Of a stretch of DNA of 20,529 nt, positions 8,752 to 16,529 are shown one piece after another. A program made the translations under genes and the position numbers. The stretch covers positions 1-20,529 of the forward strand of contig JALLAP010000848.1 in NCBI GenBank assembly GCA_036939355.1, written 5' to 3'. The notes below the pieces were generated by a model. It did not search any database. It had not been told where the DNA came from and saw only the letters and a list, made by a program, of their open reading frames with translations. Origin of the DNA: Thalassiosira profunda (lineage: Eukaryota; Bacillariophyta; Thalassiosirophyceae; Thalassiosirales; Thalassiosiraceae). The stretch's first letter is position 1. Every line of letters starts with the position of its first letter.

Positions 8752-9053
8752 AATGGAGATGCTAGAGGAATCGCCTAGTGCTTAAGCCGTAGAATAGTTC
8801 ATCATTGAAACAAGCGGTACCTACAATCTCTACGATCGTAATACTCGGTTTTGCCCAGCCTTTGTTTTATCCTCTGCAGGGTTGGCTCCCCTCTTCGTTT
8901 TTTTGGCGCGACCTCACTCCTTCTATCCTTCCCGTCTCCCTGCGCCCGACCCTCACTTTTTTGCAAAAAGGCTTCCAACAACCCGACCTCCTGCCGGTGC
9001 ACCCCCTGCCCGACCATTTCGCCAAGACGAGGCTCCAATCTGCATTCCAAATC
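8752..9053 (+). promoter_or_regulatory. Hsp70 3' end and DHFR-TS promoter with E2F-like site
   Basis: This 302-bp stretch lies between the Hsp70 stop and the DHFR-TS ATG. GGTACCTAC at 8816-8824 matches the motif in two other promoter regions. TTTTGGCGCG at 8901-8910 matches the E2F consensus TTTSSCGC about 145 bases before the ATG. The rest is C/T-rich. No polyadenylation signal is evident. Confidence 0.5.
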
Positions 9054-10817
9054 ATGACGGACGTGGCCGCCGTCGTGGCCGCCGCCGCCGGCTCTCGCGG
9101 CATCGGCTTCAAGGGGGAGTTGGTGAGTGGTGCACATCATCTTGTGGTGCACCGTCAGCATTGGTGCATGTCGTCCCGTCTCTCAACCTCATCAATCGTC
9201 GCCATTTCCACCTAGCCGTGGCGCCTCCCCGGCGACATGAAGCACTTCAAGAAGGTCACGTCCGCGCCTCCCTCGCCCGGCCTCACCAACGCCGTCATCA
9301 TGGGGCGCAAAACGTGGGACTCCATCCCTCCCAAATTCCGCCCGCTCCCGGGGCGCGTCAACGTCGTGCTGAGCCGCGGCGGCGAGGCGGCGGTGGAGGG
9401 CCTCCCCACGAGCGACGGGGACGCCTCGGATGCGGTCCTCGTGGCGAAATCGTTGGATGAGGCCATGGAGAAGATCCGCGCGCGCCCGGACCACGGGGCC
9501 ACGTTCATCATTGGCGGGGGACAGATCTACACTGCCGCCGTGGAATCGGGACTGGTGAAGCGGGTGCTGTACACGGAGGTCAAGGGACTTCCGGAGGATG
9601 CCCAATTCGACGCCTTCTTCCCCGAAATGGGCGACGAGGAGTGGGAGCGCGTGCCCTACGTGGAATCGCCTTCGTCTCCCACGTCTGTGGCCGACAAGAA
9701 AGAGGCTGACTTTGAGGTGGCGCCTTGCGGAGGAGAGCCTGTGGCGAAGAAGGCAAAGATGGCGGCCGAGGAACACGTGGACAAGAAGTCGGGGCTGAAG
9801 TACGAGTTCTGGGACTTCATCAAGCGGGACAGTTCCGCCAAGAAGGAGGCAGAGGAGGTTGCCGCCGTTTCCACCGCTTCGAGCACCACCACGGACAGCG
9901 AGGCGAAGAAGGATCCCATCCCGGAGGGCGCGGAGATCAACCCGGAGGAGATGCAATACCTCGACATCTGCCGCGACATCATCGAGAATGGAGTCAAGAG
10001 GGGCGACCGGACCGGCACCGGCACCCTCTCCAAGTTCGGCGTTCAGATGCGCTACTCGCTCCGCGACGACACCCTCCCGTTGCTCACCACCAAGCGCACC
10101 TTCTGGAGGGGCGTGGCCGAGGAGCTCCTCTGGTTCGTGCGCGGGTCGACCAACGCCAAGGAGCTGAGCGACAAGGACATTCACATCTGGGACGGCAACG
10201 GCTCGAAGGAGTTCCTGGAATCGCGCGGGCTCGGGCATCGCGAGGAGGGCGACTTGGGACCGGTGTATGGATTCCAGTGGCGGCACTTTGGGGCGGAGTA
10301 TACCGACATGCACGCCGACTACACGGGCAAGGGCGTGGATCAGCTGGCGGAGTGCATCGAAAAAATCAAGAACAATCCCGAGGACAGGAGGATCGTGATG
10401 AGCGCGTGGAATCCGGCGGACCTGGACCAGATGGCCCTGCCGCCCTGCCACATGTTCTGCCAGTTTTACGTCGACACGGAAAAGAATGAGGTTTCTTGCC
10501 AGATGTACCAGCGCTCGGCGGACATGGGCCTGGGAGTGCCGTTCAACATTGCGTCCTACGCGCTCCTCACCCACATGGTGGCCAAGGTGACGGGTCGCAA
10601 GGCCGGAGACTTCGTGCACACGATCGGAGACGCACACGTGTACCTGAATCACGTGGATGCCTTGAAGCAGCAGTTGGAGAGGAAGCCGCGAGCGTTCCCG
10701 AAGCTGAGCTTGAAGGAGGGGAAGGAGTACACGGACATCGATGGGTTTGAGTACGGAGATTTTGAGGTCGTGGGGTACAAGCCTCACAAGACGATCAAGA
10801 TGAAGATGGCAGTTTGA
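9054..10817 (+). CDS. DHFR-TS: Bifunctional dihydrofolate reductase-thymidylate synthase
   Basis: Two exons, 9054-9122 and 9216-10817 (intron 93 bp, phase 0), give 556 aa. TS makes dTMP from dUMP using methylene-tetrahydrofolate; DHFR recycles the dihydrofolate produced. DHFR spans about 1-225: [33 protein letters not shown], then IIGGGQIY, ending in [10 protein letters not shown] spans about 269-556: [42 protein letters not shown], catalytic Cys434 in [28 protein letters not shown], and HVYLNH. The intron splits the LPW motif of DHFR. A 43-residue low-complexity insertion (174-216) sits in the last hairpin of DHFR and includes PVAKKAKM, which could be a nuclear localisation signal. The C-terminus KMKMAV is the normal TS end. 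Fusion of the two enzymes is usual in plants and many protists. Confidence 0.98.
9123..9215 (+). other. Intron of DHFR-TS
   Basis: A 93-bp GT-AG intron with a GTGAGT donor and CACCTAG acceptor. Splicing brings GFKGEL next to PWRLPGD, which restores the conserved DHFR active-site segment. Confidence 0.95.
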
Positions 10818-11035
10818 GACATCGTCGCAACTCCTGGGTGACAGATCAAAGGGAAAGTTTGTTGTTTGTTGCATCAAGAATCAACCTGAGCAGGTTGCAC
10901 TCTGGGCAATGTTGAACTATTTTAAGCAATGAGTGTTGTTGTATGTCTGAAAGCGGGCCCGGAAGTTGGCCTACGGTGTTGCATACATTATGTACAGGAC
11001 CCGTCTTCATGCAGCCGTTCCACAGGCCGAGCTCT
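10818..11035. other. Intergenic region after DHFR-TS
   Basis: There are 218 bp between the DHFR-TS stop and the stop of the convergent small-protein gene. The region is less GC-rich than the genes around it. I see no tRNA, hairpin or further exon here. Confidence 0.4.
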
Positions 11036-11411
11036 CTACTGAATCGAAGAGCTTGGAGGGGATGCACCGAACGCGTCCTGGCGTTGGAACTGAGGAGGAG
11101 GTGTTTGAGAATGGTGATGATAATGACCCTGCTGATGATGGTGAGTCGCCATCTCATGAGCAGTGTGATGGCCGGAGAAGGGCCACAGCCATTTCACTAG
11201 AATGATTGGAAGAAAGAGCAGTGGGACTGGTTGGTGCTTTCGCATATATCTCGCATTGTGGTGCTAGAAGAGCTGGTTAGTTGACGTATCTAGAAGAGGT
11301 GGTCGTTGCAGAGCTCGCTCTACTCACCCTCATTATGAACATGAGCACTACACAGGCAACGAACGAGATCAATGCGTATTCTTGGAGCAATAACGTGGTC
11401 GGTGACGACAT
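11036..11411 (-). CDS. Small His-rich membrane protein, two exons (predicted)
   Basis: Not a recognised family. Exon 1 runs 11411-11328 (28 codons) and exon 2 runs 11263-11036, giving 103 aa. The 64-bp intron has a GTGAGT donor, a TTCTAG acceptor and a CAACTAAC branch-point-like sequence about 15 bases before the acceptor; the splice is phase 0 and in frame. Exon 1 encodes one strongly hydrophobic helix (LISFVACVVLMFIM). Exon 2 starts with a second short hydrophobic segment (PVPLLFLPIILVKWLWPF). It then has a His-rich run (HHTAHEMATHHHQQGHYHHH) and a Pro/Gln/Ser tail. The layout suggests two membrane helices with a His-rich soluble tail that could bind metal. Forty-three open codons lie upstream in frame, with RASFHSSA like a mitochondrial cleavage region, but no ATG is found in them. 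The opposite strand is also open in places, so the call is tentative. Confidence 0.5.
11264..11327 (-). other. Intron of the small His-rich protein gene
   Basis: This 64-bp GT-AG intron carries GTGAGT, CAACTAAC and TTCTAG in the correct order and spacing on the minus strand. It is the best-formed splice unit in the window that does not fall in a known gene, and the main support for that gene. Confidence 0.6.
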
Positions 11412-11912
11412 GTTTGCTTTTGTCTTTACTGCTGAGGAATGAAATGAGGCGCGGCAGAGATCACGAGAGAGACGCGAGGCTGAAGATGAGAACTCTGCCT
11501 GACATTTTTCGAAGGTGGATACCAGGCGGACCGCTACCACCTACTAAGCAAGCATCACCCGCATCATGGCCTCCATTCATTCCACCTCCACAAGTAGCAA
11601 CGCCGTCTCATGTCAATCGGCTATCTAAAGGTTGGCACAGGTTGGCACTGTAGAGGAGACAGCCCGAGATCTGAGAGAGAAGAGCCAGCTGAGCCGCTTT
11701 TGAAGCTTCTCGTAGCGAAGGAAATAACTGTGACCTGTGAGATGTGAAGTTTGCATGCAGGCTTGTGCAGCTTTGTGCTCACATTTTGATCGTCAGCAAC
11801 ACAAAACTGGGACTGTGCAACACAACCGCCGACTTGCTCTTGCCTTTGATACGATTCAATGCCATATCATTTAACACATAGACGAAGAAACGTCGCTGCA
11901 ATCAATTCCATC
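11412..11912. other. Gene-poor stretch between the His-rich protein gene and the NTF2-like region
   Basis: About 500 bp with only short open frames on both strands and less G+C than the surroundings. A 10-base unit (AGGTTGGCAC) is repeated in tandem near 11629-11648. Upstream exons of either neighbour could lie here, but I cannot define any. Confidence 0.35.
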
Positions 11913-11935
11913 ATGTCTTTCGTACGCGCCCGTAG

Positions 11936-12459
11936 AAGAGGATCGTCCACGATGAAGATGTCGAAAGGAGGTTCCGGGCCCACCTCGAAGCTCTCAATGG
12001 GCACATTCGACCGTTCGATAAGATGGAGAGGGCATTCGAGGAGCTATTCCACGATGAGTTCGTGTTCAAGCGGACGGATGTGGTGGATCGAAACTCGACA
12101 AGGAGGCGCTCCGGCAATTTATGTCGTTCTTTCTATCGATTGGAACGAAGGCCAAGGTACTGGACTTTGTTTCCCTCGATAGCGCCCACTTTGAAGCAAA
12201 GGTGCACTTCGAGAACTCGATCGCGAACGTCGTGAGCCACTCCCGTGGCGAAGTCAAGGACGGCAAAGTAATCTGGCTAGAAGCCTGCACAGACGCCCGG
12301 CCCGCCTACGGACAGCTAGAGCATGCATTTGACATCGCTCGAATGATACAAAATATGCCCGCTGAAGAACAGGAACGGAATATCAATCATCTGAGAGTAC
12401 TGTCCATCACGATGTTGCGGAGAGAGCACGATTACAATTGGAGCACGGGCCTGCAGTGA
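11936..12459 (+). pseudogene. Frameshifted NTF2/SnoaL-like protein coding region
   Basis: Two overlapping frames encode successive parts of one protein. From 11936 the frame reads RIVHDEDVERRFRAHLE, then MERAFEELFHDEFVF, up to DVVDR. From about 12091 the frame one base earlier continues as KLDKEALRQFMSFFL, then KVLDFVSLDSAHFEAKVHF and SHSRGEVKDGKVI, to a stop at 12459. There is no room for an intron at the switch (12088-12093, beside an AAA run), so one base appears to be missing. The pattern (an early helix, then paired beta strands ending in VKDGKVI) resembles the NTF2-like fold; no catalytic residues can be assigned. No ATG precedes 12023 in frame. The bases GCCCGTAG at 11928-11935 could be a splice acceptor for an upstream exon, or the 5' end may also be damaged, as the frame of the ATG at 11913 is open across it. 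It may be a decayed gene or an intact gene with sequencing errors. Confidence 0.5.
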
Positions 12460-12668
12460 AGAGAGTCGTATCAGACCAGCCTGCAACACGTACGTATTCC
12501 TTTAGCCCTTTTCTCGGAGGAATGCTGTACCGTGAGCGATCTCAGCATGCAAGCATGGCTGAAACAATTTGCTGTCCCTGACCATCCACATTTTCTCCAA
12601 CTAATAGCTCCCCGAACCCCCTCTTCAGATACCCCTTCTTCATCCACCATTCACCCCACTCTATCCTT
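12460..12668. other. Intergenic region between convergent 3' ends
   Basis: There are 209 bp between the stop of the NTF2-like region and the stop of the EF-hand gene. It is C/T-rich, especially from 12600 onward. Nothing else is recognisable. Confidence 0.4.
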
Positions 12669-13307
12669 TTATACCTTCGCCGCCCTGTACTGCGCCTTCC
12701 GAATCTCCTTCATCATTTGCTGATTGTACTCATCAAAGGTGATCTGCCCGCTGTGATCGTGATCGAAGTTCTCCCACCGCGGAATGTCCTCCGGCCGCAA
12801 CCCCGGGTAGTTCGCCAAATATTCCCGCACGTACCGATCGAACTCGGCCTTGCTGATCTTCTTGCTCCCGTCCGTGTCGGCCATGAAGAACGGGACCGTG
12901 TCGATTTCCGCGGGCACGCCGTTCTGCCGCGCGATGATCGAGGATTCCATCGCCTGGATGATCCGGGCGCTCTCCTTGTTGAATTCCTGCAGGGCCCCGA
13001 CCTGCTCGCGGTAGAGCTGGACGAAGGCCGCGCGCTCCTTGGAGTGCTTCTTCTTCAGCTTGGTTGCCGCGCGCTTCGAGTGGATTTTGGCGCCGAGGAA
13101 CCACCCGACGACAGACCCGCCGGCCAGTTTTCCCATGCCGATGCCCCCGGCGGCCGGTTGTTGGCCCTTGTCGAAGTAGTCGCCCATGCTGTCGTCGTAG
13201 GATCCGTAGTTGCCCCCCTGGTCGTAATAGCCGTCGTCGCGGTAGTCGTGCGCGAGCGCGGGCGACGCCGCGCTCGCGAGGAGGAGAAGTGTTCGTAGCA
13301 ACCGCAT
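12669..13307 (-). CDS. EF-hand protein with signal peptide
   Basis: 212 aa from the ATG at 13307, one exon. Residues 1-20 are a clear signal peptide (MRLLRTLLLLASAASPALA). A Tyr/Gly/Asp-rich stretch follows to about 50. About 54-75 is a Gly-rich hydrophobic segment (GGIGMGKLAGGSVVGWFLGA) that could be a membrane helix, then a very basic stretch (KRAATKLKKKHSKER). The C-terminal half has two EF-hands: a loop at 144-155 (DTDGSKKISKAE, with Lys where Gly is usual) and a canonical loop at 182-193 (DHDHSGQITFDE). It therefore probably binds calcium in the secretory pathway or at the cell surface. An upstream GTG/ATG extension of 23 codons would bury the signal peptide, so I chose 13307. The exact family is not recognised. 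Confidence 0.85.
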   Translation of the reverse strand: MRLLRTLLLLASAASPALAHDYRDDGYYDQGGNYGSYDDSMGDYFDKGQQPAAGGIGMGKLAGGSVVGWFLGAKIHSKRAATKLKKKHSKERAAFVQLYREQVGALQEFNKESARIIQAMESSIIARQNGVPAEIDTVPFFMADTDGSKKISKAEFDRYVREYLANYPGLRPEDIPRWENFDHDHSGQITFDEYNQQMMKEIRKAQYRAAKV

Positions 13308-13648
13308 GGCAAAATGTGATGGGTGGGAGACTCTCTGAATCAAAGTGCTCCGACGCTTTTGCAGGATATCCACCAAGAAAACCGATGGTCCCGCTCACAA
13401 CTGTGATTGTATTGCTCTCCTGGCGATGTCTGCTGGCGGCTTCCAATCCTCTAGACGGCGGCCATTGCCATCGTTGTGTTGCAAAGGAATGAAGGTTGGA
13501 TGTGAGGAGGAGAGGTGCTGCATCCACGTGGAAAAAATTGGGTGAAGGGCCCAAAATGGACCCAAGAAGAACCCGCAAAAGGGACTTTGCAACACGTCGC
13601 CTCTTTTCCTCGCTCCGCACGCACTCTTCCTCCAAGGCTCTCCCAACC
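13308..13648. promoter_or_regulatory. Divergent promoter region with a palindromic G-box-like site
   Basis: This 341-bp gap lies between the EF-hand ATG and the small membrane protein ATG. CCACGTGG at 13524-13531 is a perfect palindrome containing CACGTG, the core bound by bHLH/bZIP factors in many eukaryotes. One such site in a window this size could be chance. Confidence 0.4.
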
Positions 13649-14080
13649 ATGGCGCCAGCATCGCCCCCGCCCGCCCGCCCTGCAGTCCCGGACGCCCCCG
13701 CGACGATGGCGGACCTCGACAAGCGCGACGTTCCGGCGTGGTTCCTCAGTTTCTCCGCGGCAATGGTCCCATTTTGTGCTTTTTGCTATGGCCACTCGCG
13801 CGGGGTGACCACCCGCGTCGTCGAGCGCATGGTCAAAAGCCCGGCGGGAGTGTACGGGCTGTTGGCATTGCCGTTCGTGACGCTGGGGATGGAGAAATCC
13901 ATCTACGACACGGTGCAATCGTGGCAGGGCATCGATCCCAACGTGCGGCCCGCGGATAGAGGAGGGTTCCCGAGCGGCGGGGCGCTCCTCCCGTCGTTCA
14001 GCCTGGTGCCCGTGCAGAAGGTTGCCCGGAGATTGACGCAGCAATCGCAAACGAGGGCGACGAGAACGGAAGAGGAGTAG
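13649..14080 (+). CDS. Small membrane protein of unknown function
   Basis: 143 aa from the ATG at 13649, which has the best context (CAACCATGG). Upstream in-frame Met codons at 13496 and 13556 would add an Arg-rich leader. If used, that leader would resemble a mitochondrial presequence (RRLFSSLRTHSSS), so the start is not settled. After a Pro/Ala-rich N-terminus there are two moderately hydrophobic segments, about 30-50 (WFLSFSAAMVPFCAFCYG) and about 68-85 (AGVYGLLALPFVTLGM). A conserved-looking GGFPSGGALLPSFSLVPV follows, then a basic, Gln/Thr/Arg-rich tail. I do not recognise the family. Frame quality and context argue that it is a real gene. Confidence 0.65.
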   Translation: MAPASPPPARPAVPDAPATMADLDKRDVPAWFLSFSAAMVPFCAFCYGHSRGVTTRVVERMVKSPAGVYGLLALPFVTLGMEKSIYDTVQSWQGIDPNVRPADRGGFPSGGALLPSFSLVPVQKVARRLTQQSQTRATRTEEE

Positions 14081-14127
14081 GGAACTTGTGCACATCTTGT
14101 GAAAATTCATTCAAAGATTCAAAAACA

Positions 14128-14151
14128 AAAATTCAAATGGATTTGAATTTT
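14128..14151. other. Perfect 11-bp inverted repeat with 2-base loop
   Basis: AAAATTCAAAT at 14128-14138 pairs exactly with ATTTGAATTTT at 14141-14151 around GG. It sits in an A/T-rich patch between the stop of the small membrane protein gene and the ATG of the OFD1-like gene. It could mark a 3' end signal or be a chance palindrome. Confidence 0.45.
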
Positions 14152-14246
14152 AGGTGGAAAGGAAAGGAAACTCGGTCGCTTGCGTCCCTTCCAACTCTTT
14201 CTATCAGTGTGGCGCGTGCGTGCCTCTTGAGCTCAGCCGAGTAAAA

Positions 14247-16466
14247 ATGGCCTCAGACAGCAACTCCGCTGGGAAGGACGAGTTCCGCTCGGCCATCCAA
14301 CAACAGCTGTTGGCGGACGGTGTGCTCCAGGACGTCACCGCTTCGGTCAGGGCGCGCCTTCTCGGGTCGCTGCTCAAAGAGAATGGAGGTCAACGCGATG
14401 TTGACTGCGAAGAAATGGCGCTGCTGTCTCTCATCTATCATCATCTAGACCGAAAGGATATGTCTCATACCCTATCGGTATTTGCCGCCGAAAGCCGCAT
14501 GGAGCATTCGCTTCAGTACCCTCTGTCTTTGGTCGAAGCTGTCAAGGCGTTGGGTTTGCAAGGCGTCTGGAATCGGCTCGCAGAAGACAACGGCAAACTC
14601 TCGCTTTGCTTGCTCTCCTTGCTGCAGGCAGTGGGCAGCTGGGCCTCAGAACAGAGTGAGAAGGACGCCACAGCAGACCTTACGGCCAACAGCAAGGCAT
14701 CAACGTCCGTCCAAACGGACGCAGATGTTCTGACAGAAGATGCAGAGGAAGACTTGGAAAGCAACAAGGAAAATGCCTCCGTCAATCAGTGCAAGATCAA
14801 GGTCAAGGGACTTGACTCGAGCAAAGCCGTCGAAGAGCGGCTCCTTCAGATCGAACGGGAGTGCCAGCAGCAAATGCGGCAGGAAATGGACAGCCGACTA
14901 CGTCTCTCAGCCAAGAAACAGGCCGCCTACGCCGCCAAACGCGTCGAATCAATGCACAAGGAGGCAATTTCGTCTTTAAGAAACCAGATGGAGGAGGAAC
15001 GGGCCCAGGCGAAGCGCCGGCACGTAGAATTGCTCGCAGAAATGGAGCAGCAAAAACTGGCGGCTCACGCAGAGAGCAAGGAGATGGCGTGGCGAGTTGA
15101 ATCACTCTCGCTCGATAAGCAAACGCTTCAAAGCGATTTCGACGCGCTCAACGAGAAGGTGAAAGCCACCCAACAGCAGAGGTTGATGGAATGGACGGAG
15201 GAAAATGAGAAACTAGCGGCGAGCAGACGCGAGCTGCAACTGCAACTCGACGATGTCTCAATGCAGAGAGATGCCATCAAGGCGACCGAGTTCAAGCTCG
15301 CATCCTTGGCGGAACACCGAGATAAGTTGCTGGACGAGATGCAAAGGTTGCAGCGCGAGAAGTCGCAGGCGCTCGAACTCCAACAATCATCGTTCGAGAA
15401 GTCGCAGGCAAAGCTACAACGGCAGTGTCACAACGCCAAAGCTGACCTGGACGCGTCGCGAAGCGAGGTGCTGGGCCTGCGCGCGCTGCTAAAACAATCG
15501 CAGGCAGCTCTTGGATCACTTTCTTTCCGAGAGGTTGGAGCGGCAGGTGCTAAGGCGTCAATGCCACCTGCCATCTACAACAGAAACGGAACTGGAGCGG
15601 ACACTCACATCGGGCCAAGGGTACCGACTCGCTCTGGTTGCAACACTATGCCACCTCCTAGCCCTCTTATCGGAGCACCTAGCCAAACGAAAATTGACTC
15701 GCCTGCTCCACACCTTGATGTCAATGAGGCCCCACTAGCTACAAACAAGGCTGCGCCATCGAGCGTCAAGCCAGTGATTCCGGAGGATCCGCCCTGCAAC
15801 TCTGCCAAAGACCCCCCTGAAACGACGCATTCAGTCATCGCTAATGAAGACACTCCTGATGACGAATCTGACAGCCAGAACTCAATGAACGTCGTCGTTG
15901 GAGAAGACCAGTTCGTTTTGGACGTGTCCGGGATCACTGAGGAGGTCTTCTCTATGCGTAGGAAAGACGTTGCCGCTCCATTGGTGTCGCAGCCTGCAGG
16001 GAGCACACGTACGGAGCCACCGCGCTCGGAAACAACTCCACCGAGCGTGGATGTGGAGGAAATTGGCGTCAACGAGGAACGGAGTGGAGGAAAAGAGAGT
16101 TCCATTGAAATGGCTTCATCGACGGCCGCTTTGCCTGTCACAGAGCACGCAACTGCAGAAAGCAAGCTTTCATCAGCCGGAGATGATGCACGCTCTTCAG
16201 TAGGGAATGGTGGAGCCGCGCCTTCGTCGGAAAGCAGCGAGAGTAATGCACTCGCCACTGCATCATTGGCGTCAGCAGCGTCAGAGGCGGAGTATTCCCA
16301 GACGTTCCACGCGGATGACGAGAACAATGAGACAGCATCCCTGCAAGGCAGCAAACTTTCGGTCAATATGGAAGAGGAAGATAACGCCGAGCCAGAGTCT
16401 CCTGTTTCTGCATCGTCGTCTGATTCGAGCAATCCATACTCCGAAAGCTTCTGCTCGGAGATCTGA
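14247..16466 (+). CDS. OFD1-like LisH/coiled-coil centriole or basal-body protein
   Basis: 739 aa, one exon. I chose the ATG at 14247 because the open frame upstream has no other ATG. Residues about 12-45 form a helical segment (DEFRSAIQQQLLADGVLQDV) and 55-87 a LisH motif (LLSLIYHHLDRKDMSHTLSV, then FAAES), as in the OFD1, FOP and FOPNL centriolar proteins. The arrangement after it, a short helical region, a Thr/Gln motif (STSVQTD) and then a long coiled coil (about 195-460), is closest to OFD1, which in animals controls centriole length and ciliogenesis. The C-terminal 270 residues are acidic, Ser/Thr/Pro-rich and probably disordered. KEN at 174-176 could be a cell-cycle degradation signal. 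It most likely serves basal bodies, implying a flagellated stage. The coiled-coil assignment is firm, the OFD1 orthology is by pattern only. The stop is 63 bp from that of the convergent phosphatase gene. Confidence 0.72.
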   Translation: MASDSNSAGKDEFRSAIQQQLLADGVLQDVTASVRARLLGSLLKENGGQRDVDCEEMALLSLIYHHLDRKDMSHTLSVFAAESRMEHSLQYPLSLVEAVKALGLQGVWNRLAEDNGKLSLCLLSLLQAVGSWASEQSEKDATADLTANSKASTSVQTDADVLTEDAEEDLESNKENASVNQCKIKVKGLDSSKAVEERLLQIERECQQQMRQEMDSRLRLSAKKQAAYAAKRVESMHKEAISSLRNQMEEERAQAKRRHVELLAEMEQQKLAAHAESKEMAWRVESLSLDKQTLQSDFDALNEKVKATQQQRLMEWTEENEKLAASRRELQLQLDDVSMQRDAIKATEFKLASLAEHRDKLLDEMQRLQREKSQALELQQSSFEKSQAKLQRQCHNAKADLDASRSEVLGLRALLKQSQAALGSLSFREVGAAGAKASMPPAIYNRNGTGADTHIGPRVPTRSGCNTMPPPSPLIGAPSQTKIDSPAPHLDVNEAPLATNKAAPSSVKPVIPEDPPCNSAKDPPETTHSVIANEDTPDDESDSQNSMNVVVGEDQFVLDVSGITEEVFSMRRKDVAAPLVSQPAGSTRTEPPRSETTPPSVDVEEIGVNEERSGGKESSIEMASSTAALPVTEHATAESKLSSAGDDARSSVGNGGAAPSSESSESNALATASLASAASEAEYSQTFHADDENNETASLQGSKLSVNMEEEDNAEPESPVSASSSDSSNPYSESFCSEI

Positions 16467-16529
16467 CAAAATCGCTTTAGTCTAGCACGCACCCTAGCAC
16501 CAATTCCACACCCCTCTTCTCAATTTGCT

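Noticed and set aside
9192..10877. 561-codon open frame antisense to DHFR-TS
   Set aside because: It mirrors the codon bias of the real gene, has no recognisable domain and lies wholly over a certain coding region.
10966..11205. 79-codon plus-strand frame with an acidic stretch
   Set aside because: It has no ATG at the start, and its acidic residues are the complement of the His codons of the better-supported spliced gene on the other strand.
11629..11648. Tandem 10-base repeat AGGTTGGCAC
   Set aside because: Only two copies are present, with no further structure; probably replication slippage.
12733..13722. 329-codon minus-strand frame overlapping the EF-hand gene and the next promoter
   Set aside because: It runs in a different frame through the EF-hand coding region and through the neighbouring gene. 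The EF-hand frame has the signal peptide and calcium-binding loops.
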